From Thereva unica (lineage: Eukaryota > Arthropoda > Insecta > Diptera > Therevidae): a stretch of 64,000 nucleotides of DNA. Of the stretch, positions 45,590-55,741 are shown one piece after another. Location of the stretch: positions 66,275,922 through 66,339,921 of the forward strand of contig OX465282.1 of assembly GCA_949987705.1 (NCBI GenBank). Reading direction: 5' to 3'. A program made the position numbers and the translations under genes. Under the pieces are notes generated by a model, which had not been told where the DNA came from, ran no database searches, and saw only the letters and a program-made list of their open reading frames with translations. The first letter of the stretch is position 1. Every line of letters starts with the position of its first letter.

Positions 45590-45965
45590 TACCAGTACCT
45601 GATAATCCATGGAGTAAGTTGCAACTTGATTTTGCAAGTCTTTTCTAAGGAAAACATTTTTAATTGTTTTCGACGTTATGTCCAAATGGTTAGAAGTGAA
45701 AGTACTCTCGTAGCAGTCAGCAGAAGTCAGATGCTTGAGGCTATTAATGATAACGGTACAGCTTTCGTATCTCAAGAAATAAAGAGATTTTATCAATTAA
45801 ATGGCATAAAAATGTACATAGTTCAAAGCTTCACACTTTCAATTGCTGAATAAGTCATTTGCGCACGCATCCTGCATTATTGAACGCGCCCACAGTTTTA
45901 CAAATAAAACGCCAGCGGAATTATTTATGGGCGACAATAAGAACAGTATTCGATTGCATGCGTCC
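45590..45965 (+). pseudogene. Gypsy-type integrase relic
   Basis: In changing frames the plus strand reads KTFLIVFDVMSKWLEVKVL (about 45650-45705), DNGTAFVSQEIKRFYQLNGI (45751-45810; the second catalytic Asp is in the DNGT motif) and HSFTNKTPAELFMGDN (45892-45940). Between the last two, half of a palindromic MITE replaces the PYHPQSNG-type region with the catalytic Glu. Relic unrelated in frame to the element at the window start. Confidence 0.72.
45825..45891. mobile_element. Half copy of palindromic MITE family P3
   Basis: AAAGCTTCACACTTTCAATT through CTGCATTATTGAACGCGCCC matches the right half of the copy at 60516-60634 almost exactly; the left arm is missing. It lies in the integrase relic. 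Confidence 0.88.
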
Positions 45966-45996
45966 AAACAATGCGGAAAAAAACTATTATGTACTA

Positions 45997-46227
45997 CAGT
46001 ACACAGCCAGAAGTGTCTAAGTGCAATTTTGACGATTTTTAGTTTATTGCATTTTTGTTATCAGTATTTTATTCTTAATCATTTTTATAATTTTTGTCGA
46101 GCCGTGGGTGCTGAGCTATCCGACCGGCAAAAGCGCTTTTCTGAGCAATTCTGTATCTAAAAAAATCTTTGAGAGCGATTTTCTCGAAACACATATTTTG
46201 CACTTAAGCACTTCTGGCTGTGTACTG
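45997..46227. mobile_element. TA-flanked MITE, 231 bp, ~30-bp inverted ends
   Basis: CAGTACACAGCCAGAAGTGT (45997) pairs with the right end read inward (CAGTACACAGCCAGAAGTGC). TA lies on both sides (45995-45996, 46228-46229). AT-rich centre, no coding content. It is inserted just downstream of the integrase relic. Confidence 0.85.
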
Positions 46228-46400
46228 TAGATTAATCGTGAACAACATAAAAAGACTACGAGTTTCGAGAAAGAAAATAACGTGTTGTTATGTTTTTACG
46301 GCTTAACGGATTCGTAGGGAATACACTTTTTAAATATTCACACAAAAACTTATTTATTAAAAACACAACACAATTCTTAAAGTTCACTGTTATCACTTTA

Positions 46401-48828
46401 GTCCAGTAAATAGGTACTTTTTCTTTGCAAAAAATACCGCACGTGATTTTTTTTTACCAAATGTTTTTACATATTTTTATGAGCTTAAATTCAAAATGGC
46501 GTCATCCCCACCCTTATGCTTCACTTACAATGAAGGGAAACGCGTTTAATTCTATATCTCAGAAACTATGCGTTTTACGACAAAAATGTATATAATCTTT
46601 TTTGTAGATAAATAAGTGATTTAACTTTTTTGTTCAGAATTTTTTTTTGTAAAGTTAATATCTTCGGAGTTATAGTGCTTCAAACTTTATATATCACTTT
46701 CTTCGCGCTATATTTCGTTAACGGTTAGCCCGCCATAAAAAAGTCCTTCCTAAGACTTATAGAACACATAATTATCTATAATTTTTGCTTTTGTCATTTT
46801 TACATAGGGCTAATATTTCACGAGTTATAGCGCTTTAAATGTCGCAAAACGTAAATTCATAAAAAAAAATTCCTAATATCTTTTTCTTTCCCCGTTTCAT
46901 TTCAAAACTGATTATATCGTGTGTTGAGCTTTTCATTGCCCACATTTGTTGCCTTTACTTTTTTCTATAAAGTTGATATTTATGGATTTATTACACCTCA
47001 AAAGTTAATTGTAACGACAGCAATACAATTATCTTCTAGGTTTGATTCCGTGGTCTTTGTCAGAGAAGACATACTATAGATCTCCTTGTTTTATGAACGT
47101 CCTTGGCAGGGTCTTCTAACAATATTTTCCTTCTAAAACCGGGAAGGGTCGTATTCCGCAGTGCTTAAAGTTTCCAAATATTGTTGCAAACAATATTCTC
47201 TTTCTTTACGCTTTCAGTGGTTGTGACACAACGTCTTCAATATACGGCATGGCGAAAGCAAAAGTTTTATCCATTTTTCAAAAAAATCCACAACTCATAA
47301 ATTCAGTAGAATTGTTTGAAGAAAAAAAAAATAGATCCAGATATGGTTGCTGAAGCTGGAGAGCGTTTTTTTATTGAGCTGTATGGAGGTAGCTCGTCAG
47401 AAACCAATATTGATTCACTTAGGTTCAAATGTTTTGGAAAATAGGCTACAAAAACCAAAGTGAACTTATCAGCTCTGCTTATAACTAAAGATGCTGCTCG
47501 ACTTCACTCATTTCGAGTATATCATCAAGTCCAAACTTGGCTTAATAGTTATCAAGACCCAGAGGAATGGGGCTGGAAGCGAACAAGATTTGGCTTACAA
47601 CCAGTCCCAATGACAATTGCTCTGGCACCAGAAAATTTATTAAAATTGATATCCTGCAAATGTAGGAAAAATTGTGGCGGTTCCTGTGGATGAAGTGGAG
47701 GAAATTGCGACAATGTGACGAAGGATGCAAACCTCCTTGAAGACAATGAAATAAGTAAATGAGAACATTTGCGAGTTTTCAAGTCTCCCAGATATATCAT
47801 TCGACGAAGAAAACGTCAAGTCATTAGATGGCAGCTTCATTGGTCTATCCGATTGTCAACCGACATCTTCGATATGAGGCTAAATAACATGTTATAGCAT
47901 CATTGTTTCGTTTTCTTGTGGATTAGGCCTACTGGGGCAACCACAATAAAAAAACGCGCCAAAAACTCGACCTCCACCCTGGTGTGGAAAAGGGGTTGTA
48001 CCTACGCCAACGAAATTTCTTAATTATTTGTATGAACATTAATGTGTATCTATATGAAACATTTGGCGCTGAATTGCGGCTTAAGTATAAATGCTAGAAA
48101 AAAATGTTTAAAGTAAAATTTCTACGGAATTTTTTAACAAACAAATTTGTTGGTATAACTTGTCATCGTAAATAAATAGTTGACTAGATATTTGCAAAAA
48201 ACCATTTTTAATAAACTTTTGAGGTGTAATAAATCCATAAATATGAACTTTATAGAAAAAAGTAAAGGCAACAAATGTGGGCAATGATGAGCTCAACACA
48301 CGATATAGTCGGGTTTGAAATGAAACGGGGAAAGAAAAAGATATTAGGAATTTTTTTTTATGAATTTACGTTTTGCGACATTTAAAGCGCTATAACTCGT
48401 GAAATATTAGCCCTATGTAAAAATGACAAAAGCAAAAATTATAGATAATTATGTGTTCTATAAGTCTTAGGAAGGACTTTTTTATGGCGGGCTAACCGTT
48501 AACGAAATATAGCGCGAAGAAAGTGATATATAAAGTTTGAAGCACTATAACTCCGAAGATATTAACTTTACAAAAAAAAATTCTGAACAAAAAAGTTAAA
48601 TCACTTATTTATCTACAAAAAAGATTATATACATTTTTGTCGTAAAACGCATAGTTTCTGAGATATAGAATTAAACGCGTTTCCCTTCATTGTAAGTGAA
48701 GCATAAGGGTGGGGATGACGCCATTTTGAATTTAAGCTCATAAAAATATGTAAAAACATTTGGTAAAAAAAAATCGCGTGCGGTATTTTTTGCATTACGA
48801 AGGCCTTTTTTTCGACCTATTTACTGGA
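46401..48828. mobile_element. DNA element with ~600-bp terminal inverted repeats, TA target
   Basis: GTCCAGTAAATAGGT at 46401 begins an arm running to about 47006. Its reverse complement occupies about 48210-48828 (ending ACCTATTTACTGGAC). By eye the arms are well over 90% identical through long blocks such as AACGGTTAGCCCGCCATAAA. TA stands outside both ends. The 1.2-kb centre carries a decayed coding segment listed separately. Superfamily not determined; arm length sets it apart from ordinary MITEs. Confidence 0.9.
47205..47770 (+). pseudogene. Decayed TE protein C-terminus with CXC-like Cys cluster
   Basis: The plus strand reads SGCDTTSSIYGMAKAKVLSI (about 47217-47276), a frame slip in an A run near 47325, DMVAEAGERFFIELYGGSSS, RLHSFRVYHQVQTWLN, DPEEWGWKRTRFGLQPV, APENLLKLISCKCRKNCGGS. 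The last open part is 47460-47693. From memory, this GCDTTS...HxFRxYxQVQ...WGW...LLxxIxCxCKxGC pattern is a recurrent, poorly characterised TE-encoded protein in insects and cnidarians; the Cys cluster resembles a tesmin/CXC DNA-binding motif. It sits centrally between the long inverted repeats, so it is probably the remnant of this element's own gene. Biochemical role unknown. Confidence 0.68.
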
Positions 48829-49385
48829 CTACTTGTAATATAAGCCGTGTGTGAAATCGGCTAATTGCTTAACATCATCTCCACATTTTGAGTAAAATGC
48901 CCAAATGCAAATGAAATGCTATTCATTCTGTTTGTGAATCAAGCTAATCGTAAATCAGTAAATTGACTTTTTTCAATTATTTTGCTGAAAGTGATTGTGT
49001 TTTTCGTGTACATTTTTTTCCCCAAATAAGGCCTACCTTAATTTTTTTATTATCTGACGGGTTTATAATAACAATGCACTGGTAATTTGAAATACTTATA
49101 TTTATTTATTTGTAATAAATGAAACAAAACTGCTTTAGAAACAAAAATCACACTTTTGTGAACACAAATAACTAAAATGTCACTTTGGCCTTATTGGGAA
49201 TCCTGTGTCTTAATAAAGCCTTAATAAAAACAAATAAACATTCAACTTCTTAATGAATACAAAACGTTGTCAATACTTATATTATATTGATCATTTTAGA
49301 TCAGATTTAACAAGTTTCTCATCATGTAAAAGTATTATATTAATCAGCCTTTTTATCTTTTTTTTAAACAATCTCCTGAACAGTA
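48829..49385. other. No gene; possible 3' end of the pogo-like element
   Basis: AT-rich. CCCAAATAAGGCCTAC at about 49021 resembles the inverted sequence at 60899-60915 (inward CCCTAATAAAGCCTAC, 14 of 16), which could be the terminal repeats of the split pogo-like element. No TA target is evident. Confidence 0.35.
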
Positions 49386-49389
49386 AAAT

Positions 49390-50055
49390 ATTGTGAGTCC
49401 AACACACACCTCATGATACCAAACGCCACAAGTAAGACATTGTCGCATATCATCAACTCTTCTTTACAATCTGGACAGCACCAAGAAGGTTTATTATCAT
49501 GACGTTTTGGTTTAATTCCGTAAGCTTATCTGCTGTCAAAGAAGCAGTATTTACTGAGGTTCGCTTTCACGCTGCAGCAACTGCAGGTTGTGCAGATGTA
49601 CAGCCAGTAACTGACGCTGATTTTGGTGTCTTTGTGTTAATCTTTTTCATGGATGAAGTACCAGGAACATCTTCTACTCTTGACGATGGTACAGTAATCT
49701 GTGATGTGGAATTCGTAACACTGCCACCAAATAAATCTTTTGTTACCTCTTGAGCCCTTCAGAGACTTCTTGCGTAGAGCAGTCGCTACAAGTTTAAACT
49801 TAGGAGATGGTAAAAATATCTGTGAGAGTGGTTGATTCATTGTTTATCTTCTGTGGAGTTCAAGCATTCGGACTGTTTTTTGAGAGCAAGGACAGTGGCA
49901 AATTCTCAGTATCTGTGCCTGACCCATCTGAATCTTCCACTTTTGCAGTTGAAATCTCGTGCTCCCCCGATTCATCAGATAAGACAGCAATATTCTCGCT
50001 GTTTGTAGGATTTGTAAGTTTTTGACAAACGCAGAGGGCGCAAACGCCTCTTCAG
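49390..50055 (-). pseudogene. Pogo-like transposase gene, C-terminal half
   Basis: Minus strand in shifting frames: NPDATPEEAFAPSAFVK (near 50060), SENIAVLSDESGEHEISTAK, VEDSDGSGTDTENLPL, then a Cys-rich end CCPDCKE and DDMRQCLTCGVWYHEVCVGL (near 49410-49480). Insect pogo/Tigger-like DDE proteins commonly follow the catalytic domain with a FNPxxxPEEAFAPS segment and end in a C-x2-C...C-x2-C-x4-H-x2-C finger, which matches. It is the continuation of the transposase half at 59640-60790; 9.6 kb of nested elements separate them. Confidence 0.74.
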
Positions 50056-51930
50056 GAGTAGCATCTGGGTTCCATCCATCCATCCAATGGCGCTACAGCC
50101 CAAATCGAGCTTTGGCCTCCTCTAGGCTATTTCTCCAAGTTTGGCGGTCCCTTGCAGCATGTCTCCAGTTCCGGATTTTGAGCATTGACTCTTTGTCAGA
50201 CGTCACAGAGTCTATCCATCTCCTCCTGGGTCTACCTACTGGCCTACTTCCCGAAATTTCTAATGCCATAAGCCGTTTTGGGATACGATTGTCCTCCATC
50301 CTGATCACGTGGCCGGCTAGTCTCAATCTGTTGATTTTTATTAAAGTTGAGAGTTGTGGGTCGTCAAAAATTTCATACAACTCGTTGTTGTATCTTCTTC
50401 GCCATATTCCATCCTCTCTGATTGGGCCTATTATGCATCTGAGAATTTTCCTCTCGAACCTGTTGACTCGTTCCTCTATGTCCTGGGTCATAGTCCAAGT
50501 CTTGCTACCATAACACAGTACTGGTCGTATTACTGTTTTGTAGAGTGAGAGTTTCGTTTTCCTGTGCACAAATCTTGAGTGCAGGATTTGTTTTTGGGCA
50601 TAAAAGGCTCTATTAGCCAGTAGTATTCGTCTGGTTATTTCTTCTTTTTCTTCGTTTCTTTTTGTGATAGTAGACCCAAGGTAGACTGTTTTATCGACTA
50701 CTTCTACGTTATGTTCGATGATGGTTATATTTCTGCCCATTCTAAATCGTCCTGCTCTGGATTGTTGCATCACCTTCGTTTTTTCTTCGTTAATCTTCAG
50801 GCCTATGTCCTTTGCCGCCTCTTTTAATTCAACATAGACTTCTTTTGCTGCCAAAACGGACCTTCCCACGATGTTTACGTCATCCGCATATCCAAGTAAT
50901 TGTACCGACTGGGTAGCTATTGATGCACTTCGCTGGACTGACGTTTTCCTTATCACCCATTCTAAGGCCAGGTTGAAAAGCATGGGGGCCAGTCCATCTC
51001 CTTGTCTAAGCCCTTGACGTACTTCGAACTCTTCTGTTACAACATTTTGGATCCTTACTTTCGCCAGTGAGCTATTTGTGGCGCATTTGATTAGTTGTAC
51101 CAACTTTGAGGGGACTCCTATTTCCGATAAGATCTCGTATAGCCTCTCTCTGTTTATTGAGTCTTATGCCTGTTGAAAGTCGACAAATATCTGGTATACA
51201 TCTACATTTCATTCCCAGGTTTTCTCCAGAATTTGCCTTAAGGTCAGCAGTTGGTCCGATGTTGACCTGTTTGTCCTAAAACCAGCTTAATATTCTCCTA
51301 TAAGGCTTTCCGCTATAGGTTCCAGTTTTTGTTTCAAAAGGATTGTGAAGATTTTGTAGCTGGTGCTGAGGAGTGAGATCCCTCTGTAGTTTTTGCAGTT
51401 TAATTTATCTCCTTTCTTGTATATTGGACATATAATCGCTTTCTTCCAGTCCTCTGGTATAACTTCTTCCTCCCAGATGGTGCATATGAGTTCGTGTAAT
51501 GTTCGTAATAGTTGGGGTCCTCCTTCCTTTAGCAGCTCAGCTGCTATTCCATCGGCGCAAGGCGATTTGTTGCTGTTCTGCCATTTTACAGCTTCCCGCA
51601 CCTCATCCAGTGTTGGTGGTTCTATTGAGATGTTATCTTGGGGAATTACAAATGCCTCTGTCTCTGCATTCTCGTTTGATATGGAGATAGGATTCAATAG
51701 GTTCTGAAAATACTCTCTCCACCTTTCCTTTATCCTATCAGGATCTGCCAACAAGTTCCTATCTATGTCCATGCAGATGTCCGTTCTTGGCTGGAACTTA
51801 TTGGTGATCTGGCGAGTTCCTTTGTACGCTTGTCTAATTCTCCCTTCATTGAAGTCTTCCTGTATCTGTAAGATTTTCCTATTTAGATATTCCCTCTTCT
51901 TCTCTCTGCACAGCTTGTCTGCGATTTTTC
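50056..51930 (-). pseudogene. Endonuclease-type LINE RT in one frame, three nonsense codons
   Basis: A single minus-strand frame runs from about 51930 to the stop at 50093, interrupted only by TAA at 51287-51289 (likely from CAA), TGA at 51209-51211 and TAA at 51164-51166. The last falls on the residue before the motif A aspartate (FVDFQQA-stop-DSI). Visible: SPCADGIAAELLKEGG, YKKGDKLNCKNYRGISLLS, GLRQGDGLAPMLFNLAL, LLGYADDVNIVG (motif C intact), YLGSTITKRNEE, NRFERKILRCIIGPIREDG, LRLAGHVIRMEDNRIPKRL. The 3' tail after the stop is GGATGGATGGATGGAACC. The 5' part (endonuclease) is absent. It sits between the pogo half and the copia 3' LTR. Confidence 0.92.
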
Positions 51931-52093
51931 TTTAATTAAAGAGTTAAGGCACATTAACTAATTAAAGAGTTAAGGCACAATGCGTGTGTATATATTTGTA
52001 GGTTAGAAGAGAGAGATAAAAGTGTACAAGAAGTGATTTGACATAACTAAACAATTGTACTAGATTCAAATATAATAATCCACCACAATAACA
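51931..52093 (-). repeat. Copia-type 3' LTR (outer end disrupted)
   Basis: On the minus strand the LTR starts TGTTATTGTGGTGG right after a purine run. Bases 51978-52068 are identical to 59541-59631 in the 5' LTR (91 of 91 by eye). The outer end shows a local repeat of GAGTTAAGGCACA (51949-51978) instead of the 5' LTR's end sequence, so it is rearranged where it meets the LINE. Confidence 0.88.
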
Positions 52094-52102
52094 CTCCCCC
52101 TA
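52094..52102 (-). promoter_or_regulatory. Copia polypurine tract
   Basis: The minus strand reads TTTTAGGGGGAG immediately before the LTR start TGTTATT, the expected primer site for plus-strand synthesis. Confidence 0.78.
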
Positions 52103-52203
52103 AAAATCAATAAACAATCCGCATACCTTTTATTAATTTTTTATAGCGCTGCCCAGTCAGTCCCTTTGTAAGAATATCTGATACCATGATATTGATGAAA
52201 CTG

Positions 52204-53647
52204 TTATCTCTCCCTTTCTGACAGTTTCCTTAACAAAATGATATCAATATGTTTGGTTCTAGAATGATTTACGTCATTCGACGAAAGATTTACTGCACCT
52301 CGATTGTCGCAGAATATTTGCATCATGGAGTTTTTATTCTTTGTGATTTCTTCTTCTAGTTTCTTCAGCCATAGTGCTTCCTGTGCCGCTGCCATATATT
52401 CCGCTTCTGTCGTCGATAAAGCTACTGTTGGCCGTTTTCTGACATTCCATATAATTGGACAATGACCTTTAAATATAATATATCCTGTCGTAGGTTTTCT
52501 GTTGTCCAGATCAGAACCCCAATCAGCATCACAATATGCCCTTAATTTAGTATTACTGCTTCCCTTGTATTCAAGCTTGAAGTGTTTCGTCCCTTTTAAG
52601 TACCTAAGAATTTTCTTAATTGCATTCCAATGTAGTCTTCCTGGATTATTGCTGTATCTGCTGACTAGATTTGTTGCGAATGTCCGGTCTTGTGCACTGT
52701 GAAATGTACAGTAAACATCCGATACCTTCTTGGTAAGGTACTTCTTTCATTTCAGCCTTTTCTTCATTAGTTTGTGGACACATAGAGCTACTGAGTTTTA
52801 TGTTGCAATCAATGGGTGTGCTGACAGCATTACATTCTGACATGTTGAATCTATGAAGAACTTGATTGATATATTTTTCTTGATCCAAGTAAGTTTGTTT
52901 TCTTTTCTCGTGATGTGAAAACCCAGACAATTACTAATAGATCCTAACTCTTTCATGCTGAATGACTTCTTCAATTTATCTTTAAGATCTGTTGTCATCT
53001 GTTTGTTGTTACTGAAGATGACCAAATCATCTACATATGTATATGGCTACCAGAAATTTATTTTGGTTTTCAATACGGTAATAGAGGCAACCATCTGTAT
53101 TAGATCTTGTCATGTTAATGTTCTTGGTTAGTACTTCGCCTAGTTTCTGATTCTGCTGGCCTGCTTAAGTCCGTAGATGGACTTATTCAATTTACATACC
53201 TTGGTTCCATATGAATACATTTCAGGTTGCTGCATATATTATTGTTTCTTGTAGCTCAGCCTGAAGAAATGCTGCATTCACGTCCATTTGTTCGATGTCT
53301 AGTTTTTCTTGCGTTGCTAGTGCTAAAAGACATCGAATTGTATTGTATTTTATAACTGGTGCAAAGGTTTCCTCATAATCTATTCCTTTGCGTTGTTCGT
53401 AACCTTTTATAACCAGTCTGGCTGTAAACCGTACGGAATCGTCTGGATTCCTTTTTGTTTTAAATACCCATTGGCATTGAATGGCTTCTTTGTCCATTGG
53501 TAAATTAGTCAAGGTCCATGTTCCATTTTCTACTAAGGACTTATATTCCTCGTCCATTGCCCTTTTCCAATCCTTTGAATTTGGTCCCTTCATTGCTTCA
53601 TCTGCAGTTTTTGGATCTTGTGTACATTCGGCGTTTGAGATGCACAC
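52204..53647 (-). pseudogene. Copia reverse transcriptase and RNase H, frameshifted
   Basis: RVT_2-type RT: DEEYKSLVENGTWTLTNLP, IQCQWVFKTKRNPDD, YEETFAPVIKYNTIRCLLAL and DIEQMDVNAAFLQAEL (53222-53647). The active-site motif YVDD is intact at 53027-53038, but a small insertion just upstream puts it out of frame with the preceding residues. SFSMKELGSISNCLGFHI (52798-53025), YINQVLHRFNMSECNAVSTP (52646-52930) and an RNase H segment QIFCDNRGAVNLSSN with SRTKHIDI (52204-52395) follow. Order and orientation agree with a copia pol between integrase and the 3' LTR. Not functional as it stands. Confidence 0.92.
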
Positions 53648-53958
53648 CTCATCATCTATAGGTGCTTAGGTGGTTTTGATGATCGTTCCGATTTTCTAGT
53701 CATGTTATCCTTAACTGGTGTGACCAATTTGGGTGGAAAAACTGGATCTGATAATAGCTGAGGTAGTTCTTCTATATTTACGTATGAATCATCTGAGGAG
53801 TCACTCGAGAGGCTTCTGGAGATGCATATTCTGAGAAATCGTAGGTTTCATTATGCAATTCTTCAACATTTGTAATTTTTTAATTAAAATACTATCCCCT
53901 ACATTAAAACTAAACTAAATTAAAATACTATCCAACATTTGTAATTTCTCCCACTGGT

Positions 53959-54833
53959 TCAATATTTCCTCTTACGTTTGTAATTTCGGCTACTGTCATC
54001 TAAAATGATAGGAAACACATTAGTATAAGTGTTTTTTGATGTATTTACCTCACTTGTTGATGTTTTGGTTTCGTTGAATGCACAGTCTCTTACTGATGAT
54101 ATTACTTTCGTGACTGGATCGTAAACACGATAACCCTTCTGATCGCGAGGATATCCGACAAAGATGCATTTTTTGGACTTTGAATCGAATTTTAACCTCT
54201 TCTGGTGTGGAATCTGAACACAAACCTCTGAACCAAATATTCTTATGTGGGATATGTCAAGTGTTTTTCCACTCCATGCTTCTTCAGGTGTCAGATCTAC
54301 TAGGGCAGCGGTTGGCGAGCGGTTAATAAGATAAACAGCGGTATTTACCGCTTCTGCCCAAAAATTCTTTGATAGATTACTATCAATTAATAGACATTTT
54401 GCTCGTTCAACAATTGTCCGGTTCATCCTCTCGGACAATCCATTTTGCTGAGGATTGTATGGGATGGTTGTCTGATGTTGAATACCAATTTTTTTTAAAT
54501 AATTTGATAGATATTTATTGACGTATTCGCCACCGTTATTAGTTCTCAAAGTCTTTATTGTATTTCCGGTTTGATTTTCGACTAATGCCTTAAACTCTTT
54601 AAATACACTGAAAGCTTCACCTCTTTCTTTTACAAAATATATAAACACCCTACGAGTGTAATCATCAATAAAGGTGATGAAGTATCTTGAGCCGCCTAAC
54701 GATTTAACTTCTATAGGTCCACGTCCACATAAATCACTGTGTACGATTTCTAGCTTATCAGTCGTTCTTGATATTGGTCTTTTTGATTGTTTCCCTGCAT
54801 GCAAACAGTACAGACACTATTTTGATTGTTCTT
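53959..54833 (-). pseudogene. Copia integrase with catalytic Asp changed to Asn
   Basis: The minus-strand frame (281 codons) has the zinc-finger cysteines just upstream (C-x2-C at about 54805-54816), LEIVHSDLCG (first catalytic Asp), ITFIDDYTRRVFIYFVKE, LRTNNGGEYVN and NPQQNGLSERMNRT (catalytic Glu), spaced 35 residues. The second catalytic residue, normally Asp in TDNGGEY, is Asn here (codon AAT at 54538-54540), a G-to-A type change. The GYxxxxKGYRVYDP-like C-terminal block (VGYPRDQKGYRVYDPVTK) is present. Upstream coding sequence is separated by the LINE at 54846-57984. Confidence 0.94.
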
Positions 54834-55741
54834 CATTATATCAATCTTCCTCTTTGGACTCCGACTTGGTCACACGTTAGTGGATAGGCTAGTCAGTGCT
54901 TTTCCTTTCTTTTTTTTTTTTTTTTTTTCTTTTTAAAGTGTTTTTACAGTTCAGTGCTTTATAGACGAAGTGTTTCTTTTTAAAATTAATTTTGTTTTTT
55001 CTTTCTGGTTTTCATTATTTATTAATTATTTATTAATTATTTATTGATTTTGTTTGTTAATTAGTTGTAAAAGAATGTCGTTCAGTCAAGTGTTTTAAGT
55101 TTTTACATTCTCTTTTACATGTGCTTTTGTGATAAGCTTTTAAAATTTTTTTTTTTTTTTTTTTTGCATACAAAATTTTTCTTTTTTAGGTGCTTTCTTT
55201 TTTTTTCTTTTTTTAGATTTTCTAGTGTAAATTTTTGAGTTTCCTTTGCTATTTTCAAAGCACCTGGCCACCTTTACTGCCTTTTATGGAATTTTTTTTT
55301 TAGAATTTTTAGTGATCCATGTGGTTAGTGAGTCCCGCTATTTTGTTACCAATACAATGTTTGACAAAAATTTAACATTACGGTGTAATTTACTGAATCC
55401 TGGTATAGCGGCATTCTTCAAATCCCGTTATTTTACCTAAGAATAGAAAATTTTTTCCATTGCTTGTTTTTTTTTTCCTTTCTTTTTTTTAGATATATAA
55501 TGAAATTACCGTCTCACCTTGTGACATGTTAATGTTTTAGTGATTTTTATTTTTGTTAGACAGTGGCAGTTTCAGTTCGACATTAAATCGAAATTTATCT
55601 TTAGTTTCATATAAAATTTCATAAATTCAATAGAATTCCGTTGGGTACTTCAATTTTTTTACTCTAACCATCCACTTGCCTCCAGTTTTGGGTCTTCAAT
55701 CTTCACACCCATCCAACCGTTACTCCCTTTACTTTATTAAA

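Noticed and set aside
49499..50025. Two plus-strand frames (84 and 72 codons) resembling secreted peptides
   Set aside because: They are antisense to the pogo-like transposase C-terminus, which explains their openness.
50022..50548. Long plus-strand frame of 163 codons
   Set aside because: Antisense shadow of the LINE RT C-terminal region on the minus strand.
54905..54930. Long T run as an RNA polymerase III terminator or poly-A tail of a minus-strand retrotransposon
   Set aside because: It lies within the 5' region of the plus-strand ORF1-only LINE, and the TSD and AAC tail place the real 3' end at 57985.
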